DNA of 64,000 nt from Pedobacter montanisoli (GTDB lineage: Bacteria > Bacteroidota > Bacteroidia > Sphingobacteriales > Sphingobacteriaceae): NCBI RefSeq assembly GCF_022809115.1, contig NZ_JALGBH010000001.1:434001-498000 (forward strand), written 5' to 3'. Shown here one piece after another: positions 17,912 to 28,238 of the stretch (positions are counted from its first letter, which is position 1; every line of letters begins with the position of its first letter). Made by a program: the position numbers and the translations under genes. Below the pieces are notes generated by a model. The model was not told the DNA's origin. It saw only the letters and a program-made list of their open reading frames with translations, and ran no database searches.

Positions 17912-20900
17912 TTAATTTAAGGTAGCACGCAGGCTAAACCCAAAATTGCTGAAAGATGTATTGAACGATTGTGAGGTATAAGGCTTAGTAATATTAGAAT
18001 CGTAAAATATTTTTAAGTTAAACCGCTGATTTAGCACATAATCTACACTTGGCCGCAGGGTAATATTTTTTGCTCCTGAAGACACTTCTGCTTCGCTGAT
18101 ATCTGCCCGGTAAATAACCGTCTTATTATCTCTTACGGCTACATCCAGTTTAAAATCCATGTTATTGTCTAAACGAAGATTGCTGAACCAGCCAAAAGGA
18201 AACCTGAATTTATTGGTTCTGTAACCCAATCCAAATACAAAGTTATTCTCTGATAAATGTGCCAGCTGGCTATTTGATAAACTTAATCCAAGAAGACGGG
18301 TTCTGTTAATTTCAAAATTAGCAGTCAGATTACTTTTTAACCTGGCATCAATACCTATTAAAGGCGCAAACTGTTCTGAGATACTTACCTGTGCAAATTG
18401 ATAATAAGGCAGGAAATTCTGGTTAACATCTCTACTGCTTACATATCCATCTGTTTCCTGGTATTTTAACAGCGTATTAAAACCGTTAACACTATAAGTA
18501 GAGCGATAACCATGCCTTAGGCTCAATTCGGAAAAACGCTCGGCAAGAAACGCAATTTTGGTTAAACCCGAATAGGTTAAACGCCAGTTAGGTAATGGAA
18601 TTTTTGGCAGGGTATTGAGCCTCATTGTACCTGCATTCTTACCGGTATAAGCTGCCAGAAAAGCTTCTACTACCACATCATGCGCATCTTTATTGTAACC
18701 ATCTGCGTAACCGTTTGCCTCGCCATTTGAATTAGGATTCTGATTTCCCAGTCTTTGAGATATCACAGAACGGTTAGCCATAAACTGGTTAAATATTTCT
18801 GATACAATACTTCCGTTTTTTTCTTTAAAAGCTGTTCTTAAGCTGATGATAGAGATACTATAATCACCTGTAGTATTAGGGCTGAAATCTTTAAACGAAT
18901 TAGAAACATTGTCATACCTGAAGTTGGTAGAATAATTTAATGTCCTGTTTCTGCCGGCATTCAAGGTAATTTTTAAATCGTTGATGGGTTCTATGGTTGA
19001 AGTAAGTTGAAAATCTTCCCGCAGTGTATTTACATAAAGTTTTTCCTGATACGGATCTGTGGTTAACCAGCCGTTATTCAAGGCCATCATCCTGATATCT
19101 CTCTGGCTACCGAAAACAAAACCTAAACCTGGTGCTCCGGTTACATCATCCATACCAAAAAATTTTGTTCGTGGTAAATAGCCTGGCAAGAATGTACCTT
19201 TTGTTTGTGTAAAGGCCACATTAATGCTTTTGATTGATGTCAAAATACCAGTTGCCAGTTTACCTATGTTAAAGGTACTATCTGTGGTTTTTGAGCCTCT
19301 CCTGTAAAAACCGAATTTATTATAGAGATTTACAAAATTTAATGTAGGATTTACCTGTATGGTTCTTGAATTCTGAATGGTATTTCCCAGATTGATATTC
19401 GGATCACGCAGGGTTGCCAATGGTTCTGTTTGCCAGTTAAAAGTAGTTCCATAGGTAGTAGCTACATTAACCCAATCTAAACCCGGTATTTTATTTATCG
19501 GTACACTATAGCGTACATTCAAACTGTGGTTATAGTCTGTGGTACGTCCTAAATTTTTCAGGTTATTCCATAAAGTATCGCGTTTTAAACCTTCTATTCT
19601 ACCATCTGGCTCATCAATTATAGAATAATTTGTAGCATCAAAATCAAGACTTAAAGATTTGGTCAGATCCCATGCAATACCATAAATACGCGACATTAAG
19701 AAATTCTTGCTGTAAGTAGTCTGAATAGGGAGATAATTATTTGGATCATTATTACGCAAGGTATTTTCTGCATAATAGCGATCTACATCTACCCTGAAAT
19801 TGATACTGTTAGGCAATAGACTAAAATTAAAATCTTTTAGCAATTTAAGACTGTTAGACTTGATAATTTTATCAAAAGGTTGGTAGCTTTTAGGCGTATA
19901 GGCATAGTTGTAAGCCAATGAAGCCCGATAAGTGTTTTGAATATTTCTTTCGATTACAAAATCACGATGCGAAAGTTTGGTTTGTGCATAGGTAACATTA
20001 AAGTTTTCTATATCCCATAGCCTTACCTTATCATCCTGTTTACGTTCTTTATGCACATTGGTAAAAGCAATGCTACTGCGTGTTGTATAATCCTGAGCAA
20101 AGTTTAAGATAGAATCTTTTTGCTCTTTATTGGCATTATTCAAAGCTTTTGAAAGTTCGATATCTGGTGTCCGCGGGTCAAATTGTGGTGTGGCAATCTG
20201 TTTTGAGTAACTTACGAACATAGGTATTTTAACGCCGCTTCTTTGTGGCAAAAATTTGCCTAATTCTATATTAGATGAGATATCAAATGCTTCATCATCT
20301 GTACGTTTACGCTCACTCACTCTGCTTTCTATTGAACCAAAACCTACAGTAGATTTAGTACCCGAAATATTTACATCGGCAAAATCGGCAAGCTTGGCAC
20401 TCATTCTAGCCGTAGCAGCCCAACCACTTCTTTCATCAAAACCGGTTAAACGCAATTCATTAAACCAGAGCATTCCGTCTTTTGTTAACCCGTCATCGCC
20501 TGAAGGAGAAGCCGGATTACGCAAAGGATTTTTTACCCCCAGCATATAAACTCTCACCTTACTCATATCAGGCTGTCCTTTTACTACAATGGTTTTACCA
20601 TCTACAACATAAGTAAATGGTATATTTAAAGGCCATGGCATTCCGCCTGTTGTACGGGCATTATTTCTGGCAATCTTTGCCTGTTGAAGCAATTCCAAAT
20701 CTAAATCCATTTTATTGGCATCCGGCCAGATCGCATAGGGATCGCTGGTATTAGGCAGTGTTACTTTTAATGGCTGGTTATATTCATAATAGTTATCATT
20801 ATGATCGGTACCAATTCTTATAAAAGCCTGCAAATCATTATCAGATAAAGTGCTGTTGCCTACTGCTTCAAGGTGAATAAACATTTCTAACCTTTTATAT

Positions 20901-23900
20901 GCTCTGAAATCTGAAAGCGCTGTTCTAAAGGCTGCTCTTCCATAGCCGTCTTTCAGATTTTTAACCGTCATAGCCAGCGATTGCTCATTCTGTCTGGTAT
21001 CTCCTCTGTAATTACTGAAATCTCTTTCACGCTCTATACCTGGCGGTACTACATAAGGTATTGGGCTACGCTTACCGTTCTCTTCAATATTCACAGTTGA
21101 TAGCTCCATTGTTGAATTATCTGCCGGAGCAGGGATCAAAGATGGATCTACAATAACCTGGTTACTTTCATTTTTGGCATTGTACTGTCTCCATTCGCCT
21201 CTCACCAGTTGTATTTTAGCAAATCTCAATACTGCCGTATCAGCAAAATTGGTCATGAACATCCTGATAAATCTGATCGACTTAAAATCACGGATATTGC
21301 CCACTGTTTGTTGAACCTGAGCAATAGGTATCCTGATCTGGTACCAGGTGGTATTTTGCGTTTGTCCGTTAGCTAATTTAACAGGAGTAACTACCTTATC
21401 TGTTACAAAATTCTGCCCCACAACCAGATCTCCGGGACGCATAGATATTTTGTATTGAAAATAATCATCTGATTGCGACATGTTGTTATCGCGGTTAATA
21501 TCTTCGCCATCAGGCAAAGACGTTGAAGCCGAGTTCTCTACGCCCAGTTCGGCCATAGACTGCTGAGGTGTTTTTGAGTTACCTTCGGTACCATTATAAT
21601 TTTCATAACGCTTTAAGATACCAGCATTGATCTTGTCTAACTCAGGCCCTCTGAAATAACTATAATCATCTGATGAAGGGTCGTTATCTAAAGCTGCCGC
21701 AGCTGCAGGATTTAAAACATTTTTAATGCTGGTAAGGAAACTGGCAAACTTTGCTCTTTCGTTCTGACTGGATAATCCATCTAAACCTACATCTTGCTTT
21801 TTACGTACTTCAGGATCATTATCAAAAGCCTGAATTACCGGTTGGAGCTTAACTACTCTGCCCCAATTGGTTTCTTCATACTTTGAAGGGTCGTCATCTG
21901 CCGGTAATGCATTTTCAGCCGATTTCTTGCCATCTTTCAGGATATCTTCAGAGATATTACCCAGATTAAAATATAAATCTCCACCTTGCGAATTTGGCTT
22001 ATAGATAAATGGATCCATTAGCCAGAGTTCAATATATTCTATATTCTGCGATTCAAAATCGTTAATATCTATTTTACGCATTAAACCACCCCAGCGTTGT
22101 TTAGGATTTTGCAATGTACCATCTGCATTTACGCCTGTTGTGGTATAATTATAAGGACCTCGCAGATTAGGATAATAAGCCAGATCTAAAGTAGGTAATG
22201 TAATGGGTTGCCCGGTACTGATCTGTTTATAAGGAAAAACCTCGGTTTCTGTAATCTCTCTAACGTAATGGTTAGACATTTCGTTTTTGTTGTTACGTAA
22301 CGAAGCCGGTATTTGTGATGAACCGCCACGATTATAGAACGTAGGATCTATATTGTAGAAAGCTATTTTAGCTCGGTTATAACCATAACGAAGATCATCC
22401 AAGTATTGCGATTCAGAGAACAATTGTGGCGTTCCTGATATCTGCCACGAAATAGCGCCTTTCAGATCTATAACAGATCTCGATGCCTCAAAATCATCCA
22501 GATAACTGGTTCCTCTTTTTGTTCCGGCAAAATTTAAAGCCGAGGGATGCCCCGGTATAAGCTGGGCAAACTCACCATAAAAAGTAACCGTAGATTTTTC
22601 TTTGGTAGAAATTAAGGGAATCTTATCTACCAGTTTAGTTAAAAACCTGGAAGGCGATGTGTAATTCACATCAAAACCCCACATGGTATTGGAAATAGGT
22701 TCTTCACCAAAATTTACCTTTGCAGAAATAGGTTTTTCTGTAAGGTTCATCAGTGTTCCGCCTATATTAAGTTTATTGTTTACTCTGTAATCGCCCCTAA
22801 CCCCAAATAAAGACCGTTGCTGTAACCCAAACAACTCATTATTCTCTGTTGAGATCCTGATAGACTGGCCGGAGCTCAATAAGGCAGTATTTAAAATCTT
22901 AACCCTGCCGCTCATATAATCTACGGTATAATCAGCTCCTTCTACCAAAGGCATGGTACCTAAAAATACTTTAACCGATCCTTCAGGAACATTAATAGCG
23001 TTGAGGTTAAACTCAGATGAAATATCTGACTGATAACTTCCTTTAATAATATACCTGTCTTTGCCCGGAAAATTTTGCTGAGCAGAAACTTTTACCGAAT
23101 CATACAATTGCGGATAAGTATATTTATTGATCAATACTTGTTCTGATGACTGATTAAACTGGGCAGCCAGATCTTTACCAAAAGGCTCAAGTACTGGAAA
23201 AATAATCCTGCCATTTACCGGTTCTATAGTAATATAGCCATTGCTGGTATTGGTTGGCACAGCAGCACTGCCGCTACCGTTTGTGCTTAACCCACCTCCA
23301 AACTCATTGGCATTGTTAATGGTATTTACAAAAGGTTTATTTTCTGCAATAAAATCAAATACTCCATCTGGCTTACGTTCTCGTTGTAAATTTAACCGGT
23401 CTAAGCCTGTTATATTGATCCATTGCTTGTTAATGGTATTTGCACCTTCGGTTATAATAGGTCTTTCAACCCCTGAAGTTTCATCTAATCTGAAAATATC
23501 GAGTTTAAAATTCTGACTGCTGATCTGATACCCACCTATGTTATAGATGTTTTTCATCATCAAATTCCAGGTAGGTAAGTTGGTTTTGATGGTTTCGTTT
23601 TTCAACAATTTGGTATATAATACCTTAGGCGTATTCTGATCAAAAGGTACATCTGTAGAAAACTCGCCCACCTGATATTCTACGCCATTATAAGTGTAGC
23701 GATAAGCAACTGCCAAAACCTCGTCGGTATTGAGCTGCATATTCAGAGAGATGTATCCTAACTGAGGTTGTAAAGTAAAATCACGATCTGTAAGCTTACG
23801 GGCATAAGTAAGTTTGGCAAAGTTATCTGTACCACCACTACCGTTAAAGAATCCTATAATTGCATTGGAATTGGTAAGGCGGGCATCGGGAGATAGGCTT

Positions 23901-25072
23901 GTTAATAAGTTATTTGATTGTTGAGGATAAGTTGGATTTAAAAAGCCCGATGGTTGTACAGAACCTCCACCAATTAACAGGTTAGTATTGTAAGGCGCAT
24001 TTTCACCTAAGTCTAAAAATGCCAGAACATCTCTTGAATCTTGTGTGCTTCCGGTTTTATTGGTAAGCCACACTTCTATTTTAGTAATATTTATGCCTGA
24101 TAAAATGGTAGGCGGATTTGCCAAAGACTGGTTGTAACGATCTCTGAAAAATTGTGCAAGAAAATAGTGCTTATTCGCTTCGTAATCGCTACCACTTATT
24201 CTGAAATCATTCTGCTGGGCACCGTTACTGATCTGTATTTCTTTAGACTGCGATTTTTGTTGCGAAAAAACTGTGGTTAAGCCTAATTTACCAAATTGAA
24301 ACTGGGTTTTTACCCCAAAAAGGGCCTGTGTTCCTTTAATCAATGAGGTGTTAAGTGGCAAGCTCACATTTCCGGCTTCAATCTTTTTTATAATATCGTC
24401 TGCACCGCCAGTATAATCTAATTTAATCTGGTTCTCAAAATCAAACTGCGCTTCTGTATTATAATTCATTTTGATTTTCATCTTTGTACCGATATTACCT
24501 ACCACATCCATCTGAATGCGCTGGTTAAAATCAAAATTGGTTTGTACGCGTTGTCGTTCGTTAAATAAAGGATTTTCGTTTTTGTTAACCCTACCTAAAA
24601 AAGTAAGTTCTGCTTCCCCGCTGGGTTGTATATCTATAAGAGTACTGCCAAATATTTTTTCGAAAGCTTTGCTATTTATTCTTACTTCTGGAATAATACC
24701 CGATTTCCTGATATCGGCCACCTCCTGGTTTGACAGCATACGCCAGTTATCACGCTTTATTTCACTGTTAACCAAACGCATGTATTGTTCTACAGTTAAA
24801 TACTGAGGCAATGAAATGAGCTTGCCTCCTACACGCTCACTAATGATATAGAGATTTGTAACCGGATCGTACTGAACTTCTTTTTTAACATTTTGAGGCC
24901 GGATAAAAAAAGGATTGGTTTGTACAGGTAAGCCTATCTGCTTAAGCTCTTTAGGGTTAAAGGTGTTCTTGGCAGTATCAATAACATTAACCTGCTTGTT
25001 CTCCTGAGCGTATAAATGAGAACATAGCAAGAGCGTTAAGAACAGCGCACAAAGCTTAATTTGGTTTATCAA
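17912..25072 (-). CDS. sprA: Type IX secretion outer-membrane translocon SprA (Sov)
   Basis: SprA forms the giant outer-membrane channel through which type IX substrates pass and is needed for gliding in Flavobacterium. This 2386-residue protein has a signal peptide ending YAQ (about 23) and long stretches of alternating beta strands. Typical SprA segments include GAISWQISGTPQLFSESQYL, YYPNLRGPYNYTT, DGMLWFNELRLTGFDERSGW and a C-terminal beta-strand tail SFSNFGFSLRATLN. No ATG, GTG or closer alternative is available: the start is TTG at 25072, 11 bases after ruvA. A TACCTTTG sequence overlaps that codon. Downstream gcvH and upstream ruvA match the usual Bacteroidota neighbourhood. No other type IX component is in the window. 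Confidence 0.95.
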   Translation of the reverse strand: MINQIKLCALFLTLLLCSHLYAQENKQVNVIDTAKNTFNPKELKQIGLPVQTNPFFIRPQNVKKEVQYDPVTNLYIISERVGGKLISLPQYLTVEQYMRLVNSEIKRDNWRMLSNQEVADIRKSGIIPEVRINSKAFEKIFGSTLIDIQPSGEAELTFLGRVNKNENPLFNERQRVQTNFDFNQRIQMDVVGNIGTKMKIKMNYNTEAQFDFENQIKLDYTGGADDIIKKIEAGNVSLPLNTSLIKGTQALFGVKTQFQFGKLGLTTVFSQQKSQSKEIQISNGAQQNDFRISGSDYEANKHYFLAQFFRDRYNQSLANPPTILSGINITKIEVWLTNKTGSTQDSRDVLAFLDLGENAPYNTNLLIGGGSVQPSGFLNPTYPQQSNNLLTSLSPDARLTNSNAIIGFFNGSGGTDNFAKLTYARKLTDRDFTLQPQLGYISLNMQLNTDEVLAVAYRYTYNGVEYQVGEFSTDVPFDQNTPKVLYTKLLKNETIKTNLPTWNLMMKNIYNIGGYQISSQNFKLDIFRLDETSGVERPIITEGANTINKQWINITGLDRLNLQRERKPDGVFDFIAENKPFVNTINNANEFGGGLSTNGSGSAAVPTNTSNGYITIEPVNGRIIFPVLEPFGKDLAAQFNQSSEQVLINKYTYPQLYDSVKVSAQQNFPGKDRYIIKGSYQSDISSEFNLNAINVPEGSVKVFLGTMPLVEGADYTVDYMSGRVKILNTALLSSGQSIRISTENNELFGLQQRSLFGVRGDYRVNNKLNIGGTLMNLTEKPISAKVNFGEEPISNTMWGFDVNYTSPSRFLTKLVDKIPLISTKEKSTVTFYGEFAQLIPGHPSALNFAGTKRGTSYLDDFEASRSVIDLKGAISWQISGTPQLFSESQYLDDLRYGYNRAKIAFYNIDPTFYNRGGSSQIPASLRNNKNEMSNHYVREITETEVFPYKQISTGQPITLPTLDLAYYPNLRGPYNYTTTGVNADGTLQNPKQRWGGLMRKIDINDFESQNIEYIELWLMDPFIYKPNSQGGDLYFNLGNISEDILKDGKKSAENALPADDDPSKYEETNWGRVVKLQPVIQAFDNDPEVRKKQDVGLDGLSSQNERAKFASFLTSIKNVLNPAAAAALDNDPSSDDYSYFRGPELDKINAGILKRYENYNGTEGNSKTPQQSMAELGVENSASTSLPDGEDINRDNNMSQSDDYFQYKISMRPGDLVVGQNFVTDKVVTPVKLANGQTQNTTWYQIRIPIAQVQQTVGNIRDFKSIRFIRMFMTNFADTAVLRFAKIQLVRGEWRQYNAKNESNQVIVDPSLIPAPADNSTMELSTVNIEENGKRSPIPYVVPPGIERERDFSNYRGDTRQNEQSLAMTVKNLKDGYGRAAFRTALSDFRAYKRLEMFIHLEAVGNSTLSDNDLQAFIRIGTDHNDNYYEYNQPLKVTLPNTSDPYAIWPDANKMDLDLELLQQAKIARNNARTTGGMPWPLNIPFTYVVDGKTIVVKGQPDMSKVRVYMLGVKNPLRNPASPSGDDGLTKDGMLWFNELRLTGFDERSGWAATARMSAKLADFADVNISGTKSTVGFGSIESRVSERKRTDDEAFDISSNIELGKFLPQRSGVKIPMFVSYSKQIATPQFDPRTPDIELSKALNNANKEQKDSILNFAQDYTTRSSIAFTNVHKERKQDDKVRLWDIENFNVTYAQTKLSHRDFVIERNIQNTYRASLAYNYAYTPKSYQPFDKIIKSNSLKLLKDFNFSLLPNSINFRVDVDRYYAENTLRNNDPNNYLPIQTTYSKNFLMSRIYGIAWDLTKSLSLDFDATNYSIIDEPDGRIEGLKRDTLWNNLKNLGRTTDYNHSLNVRYSVPINKIPGLDWVNVATTYGTTFNWQTEPLATLRDPNINLGNTIQNSRTIQVNPTLNFVNLYNKFGFYRRGSKTTDSTFNIGKLATGILTSIKSINVAFTQTKGTFLPGYLPRTKFFGMDDVTGAPGLGFVFGSQRDIRMMALNNGWLTTDPYQEKLYVNTLREDFQLTSTIEPINDLKITLNAGRNRTLNYSTNFRYDNVSNSFKDFSPNTTGDYSISIISLRTAFKEKNGSIVSEIFNQFMANRSVISQRLGNQNPNSNGEANGYADGYNKDAHDVVVEAFLAAYTGKNAGTMRLNTLPKIPLPNWRLTYSGLTKIAFLAERFSELSLRHGYRSTYSVNGFNTLLKYQETDGYVSSRDVNQNFLPYYQFAQVSISEQFAPLIGIDARLKSNLTANFEINRTRLLGLSLSNSQLAHLSENNFVFGLGYRTNKFRFPFGWFSNLRLDNNMDFKLDVAVRDNKTVIYRADISEAEVSSGAKNITLRPSVDYVLNQRFNLKIFYDSNITKPYTSQSFNTSFSNFGFSLRATLN

Positions 25073-25083
25073 AGGTAAATTGT

Positions 25084-25668
25084 TTATAGGTTTTTTAATG
25101 CTTCTTTAATCATCTGCTCAACCGTCAAACTTCCTTCAGCTTTTTTTATCACGTTATCCAATGCTTTTTCAGAAATTTGCTTACCAAAGCCCAACATGAC
25201 TAAAGCTGATAACGCTTCATCTTTAATTGTATTATGAATTGGCATTGAAATTAATGATTCTATGCCGTCTTTTTTCAATTTATCTTGTAATTCTAATATG
25301 ATGCGCTGTGCAGATTTTGCTCCTATACCCTTTATTTTCTGGATAACTGCAACATTAGCGCTTACTATTGCCTGTTGTATCTCTGCCGGCGACATTGATG
25401 ACAACATCATTCTTGCAGTAGTTGGGCCTATGCCCGATACAGAAATCAGATGTAAGAAGAGCCTGCGCTCTCCTTCATCTGCAAATCCGTAAATTGTATG
25501 GGCGTCTTCTTTGATATGAAGCCAGGTATAAATTTTACACCGCTCCTTATCTCCTAAAACGCTGTATGTATTTAACGAAATATTGATATGATAACCTATG
25601 CCACCTACATCAATTACAATATAAGTAGGGCCTTTAAAGGTTAGTTTTCCATCAATATAATCGTACAT
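25084..25668 (-). CDS. ruvA: Holliday junction branch-migration protein RuvA
   Basis: RuvA tetramers bind Holliday junctions and load the RuvB helicase. The 194-residue protein has the N-terminal OB fold (MYDYIDGKLTFKGPTYIVID; HTIYGFADEGERRLF) and helix-hairpin-helix motifs in LISVSGIGPTTARMML and QKIKGIGAKSAQRIILEL. The C-terminal domain III ends EQMIKEALKNL. It lies 13 bases after maeB and 11 before sprA on the same strand, so it is surely in their operon. ruvB is not nearby. Confidence 0.97.
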   Translation of the reverse strand: MYDYIDGKLTFKGPTYIVIDVGGIGYHINISLNTYSVLGDKERCKIYTWLHIKEDAHTIYGFADEGERRLFLHLISVSGIGPTTARMMLSSMSPAEIQQAIVSANVAVIQKIKGIGAKSAQRIILELQDKLKKDGIESLISMPIHNTIKDEALSALVMLGFGKQISEKALDNVIKKAEGSLTVEQMIKEALKNL

Positions 25669-25681
25669 ATAATATTATGTA

Positions 25682-27979
25682 TTAGCGTTTACTTTTTTTC
25701 TTTTGGTTATCAATCTCACTTTTAGACTGGCTATCAACCACAGCTATGGTAACCATATTCACAATCTCTCTAACCGAACTGCCTAGCTGAACAATATGTA
25801 CAGGTTTTTTCATTCCCAGTAAGATTGGCCCAACAGCTTCTGCTCCCCCTAATTCCTGTAACAATTTATAGGCAATGTTACCTGATTCAAGATTAGGGAA
25901 TACCAAAGTATTTGCAGGCGCATCGGCTAAACGGCTAAAAGGAAAGTTGTCTTTTAACATGGTATTGTTAATCGCAAAATTTCCCTGCATTTCTCCATCT
26001 ACAATAATTTCAGGATATTTCTCATGCAAAATCTTTACCGCCTTACGGGTCTTCTCTGGAATATCTCCTTGGTTTGAGCCGAAGTTAGAATAAGAAAGCA
26101 TGGCTATTCTTGGATGTACATTGAATTTTCGAACCGATTTCTCAATTAACAACGTAATATCTACCAATTCTTCAACCGTAGGATCTACGTTAACGGTGGT
26201 ATCACCAAAGAATACTGGTCCTTTTTGGGTCATCATCATGTACATACCTGCAACACGGTTTACACCTGGCTCGGTTCCAATTACATGTAAAGCCGGTTTA
26301 ATGGTCGATGCATAGTTTTTAGTAAGACCCGAAATCATGGCATCAGCCTCACCAAACTCTACCATTGATGCACCAAAGTAGTTCCTATCGCGCATAAACT
26401 TGGTAGCTTCAATTAAGGTAACTCCTCTGCGCTGGCGTTTTTCATAAAGTGCCTGAGCATATTTTTTTATACGCTCAGCTTCCTGCAACGGATCTATGAT
26501 TTGAACACCTTCAAGTTCAAGGGCATTCTCATCGATAATGCTTTGTATTCTTTCTTTATTACCTAATAAAATAGGGATGGCAATATTGTCATCTTTAACA
26601 ATTTGAGCTGCTTTTAAGATTTTGTAATTATCAGCCTCCGCAAAAACCACACGCTTAGGGTCAGTTTTAGCTTTAGTGGTTACTGCACGCATTAAAGCAT
26701 CATCTCCGCCTAAACGGGCTTTCAATTCTTCTGCGTAAGCATCCCAGTCTGTAATTACTTTACGTGCAACACCGCTTTCTATTGCCGCTTTAGCCACTGC
26801 AATAGATACATTGGTCATCAGCCTGAAATCCGTTGGTTTAGGAATAATATATTCTTTACCAAATTTCAGGTTTTTTACATTATAAGCCATGTTTACTGCT
26901 TCTGGAACCGACTTTTTAGCCAGCTCGGCAATAGCCCTAACAGCAGCAATCTTCATTTCTTCATTAATAGCCGTAGCCCGTACGTCTAAAGCTCCTCTAA
27001 AAATATAAGGGAAACCCAGAACATTGTTTACCTGATTAGGATAATCAGATCTTCCGGTTGCCATAATGATGTCTTTACGTGATTTTATGGCAATTTCATA
27101 AGCAATTTCAGGATTAGGGTTAGCCATGGCCATTACAATAGGGTTTTTGGCCATTGAGTTTAACATCTCAACGCTTACACAATCTGCTGAAGAAAGACCA
27201 ATGAAAACATCAGAATCTTTCATGGCATCAGCAAGTGTATGCAGATCGCGTTTGGTTACAAACTCTGCTTTAATAGGATCTAAATTCTCACGATCAGCAC
27301 GAATTACTCCGCTTCTGTCGCACATTACAATATTTTCTTTTTTAGCGCCTAGTGAAACATATAAACGAGAACAAGAAATGGCTGCCGCTCCTGCGCCGTT
27401 TACCACAATCTTAACTTTATCTATTTTCTTTTTTTGCAGTTCACAAGCATTTAACAATGCTGCTGCTGAAATGATTGCCGTGCCATGCTGATCATCGTGC
27501 ATAACCGGAATATTCATTTCTTCTTTAAGGCGGCGCTCAATTTCAAAACACTCAGGCGCTTTGATATCTTCAAGGTTAACCCCTCCAAAAGTAGGTTCTA
27601 ATGCTTTTACAATTCTTACAAACTCATCTACGTTTTTGGTATCAAGTTCTAAGTCAAAAACATCAATATCGGCAAAGATCTTAAATAACAATCCTTTTCC
27701 TTCCATAACAGGTTTACCACCTTCAGGGCCAATATCTCCCAAACCTAAAACAGCAGTACCATTACTGATTACCGCTACCAGGTTACCTTTTGATGTATAT
27801 TTATAAACGTCTTCTTTATTTTCTGCAATTTTTAAACAAGGTTCTGCCACACCTGGAGAATAGGCTAAAGTCAAATCTCTTTGAGAAGAATAAGGTTTAG
27901 TTGGTACTACCTCTATCTTTCCCGGTCTTCCTTGTGAGTGATAGTCTAAAGCGTCTTGTTTTCTATTTGTTTTGCTCAT
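25682..27979 (-). CDS. maeB: NADP-dependent malic enzyme with C-terminal phosphate acetyltransferase-like domain
   Basis: This enzyme decarboxylates malate to pyruvate with reduction of NADP. The 765 residues show the malic enzyme N-domain ([16 protein letters not shown]), the metal-site stretch [13 protein letters not shown], and the NAD(P)-binding loop [14 protein letters not shown]. From about residue 430 the rest is phosphotransacetylase-like ([37 protein letters not shown]), the MaeB layout. In known MaeB enzymes the PTA-like domain mediates acetyl-CoA regulation rather than catalysis. A -7 box TAAATTTG lies at 28003-28010. It heads the operon with ruvA and sprA. Confidence 0.96.
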   Translation of the reverse strand: MSKTNRKQDALDYHSQGRPGKIEVVPTKPYSSQRDLTLAYSPGVAEPCLKIAENKEDVYKYTSKGNLVAVISNGTAVLGLGDIGPEGGKPVMEGKGLLFKIFADIDVFDLELDTKNVDEFVRIVKALEPTFGGVNLEDIKAPECFEIERRLKEEMNIPVMHDDQHGTAIISAAALLNACELQKKKIDKVKIVVNGAGAAAISCSRLYVSLGAKKENIVMCDRSGVIRADRENLDPIKAEFVTKRDLHTLADAMKDSDVFIGLSSADCVSVEMLNSMAKNPIVMAMANPNPEIAYEIAIKSRKDIIMATGRSDYPNQVNNVLGFPYIFRGALDVRATAINEEMKIAAVRAIAELAKKSVPEAVNMAYNVKNLKFGKEYIIPKPTDFRLMTNVSIAVAKAAIESGVARKVITDWDAYAEELKARLGGDDALMRAVTTKAKTDPKRVVFAEADNYKILKAAQIVKDDNIAIPILLGNKERIQSIIDENALELEGVQIIDPLQEAERIKKYAQALYEKRQRRGVTLIEATKFMRDRNYFGASMVEFGEADAMISGLTKNYASTIKPALHVIGTEPGVNRVAGMYMMMTQKGPVFFGDTTVNVDPTVEELVDITLLIEKSVRKFNVHPRIAMLSYSNFGSNQGDIPEKTRKAVKILHEKYPEIIVDGEMQGNFAINNTMLKDNFPFSRLADAPANTLVFPNLESGNIAYKLLQELGGAEAVGPILLGMKKPVHIVQLGSSVREIVNMVTIAVVDSQSKSEIDNQKKKSKR

Positions 27980-28002
27980 TTTCTTCTTAATTCTTGTGCG
28001 GT

Positions 28003-28010
28003 CAAATTTA
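28003..28010 (-). promoter_or_regulatory. -7 box TAAATTTG for maeB operon
   Basis: On the minus strand TAAATTTG lies 23 bases before the maeB ATG at 27979. It is a likely promoter of the maeB-ruvA-sprA-gcvH-vanZ transcript. The remaining 28011-28184 stretch holds nothing I recognise. Confidence 0.5.
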
Positions 28011-28184
28011 CAATTTTTACTAATGATAAGGTTCCTTTTTCATATTAGTTATTGTTTTAAATGAAACTGAAACTTCTCTTAGCTTAGTTTTAGTGCTTGC
28101 GCAAAAAGATGGCTGGTTTATTAAGCAACAGCCAATATGCAGATGTTATTTGTGAAAAACAACTTATTTTTAAAGAGATATGAA

Positions 28185-28219
28185 TTATTTATTCCTTTAA
28201 AATTTAAAGGAATAAATAA
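28185..28219. terminator. Long inverted repeat after the lytic transglycosylase gene
   Basis: TTATTTATTCCTTT (28185-28198) and AAAGGAATAAATAA (28206-28219) are perfect 14-base arms with a seven-base AAAATTT loop. It begins 20 bases past the stop at 28239 on the minus strand and fits a terminator, although no long T-run follows. Confidence 0.65.
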
Positions 28220-28238
28220 ATTTTATGAAGAAACAGGT

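Noticed and set aside
27126..27491. Open frame opposite maeB
   Set aside because: It lies fully inside a conserved gene on the other strand and shows no family motif.
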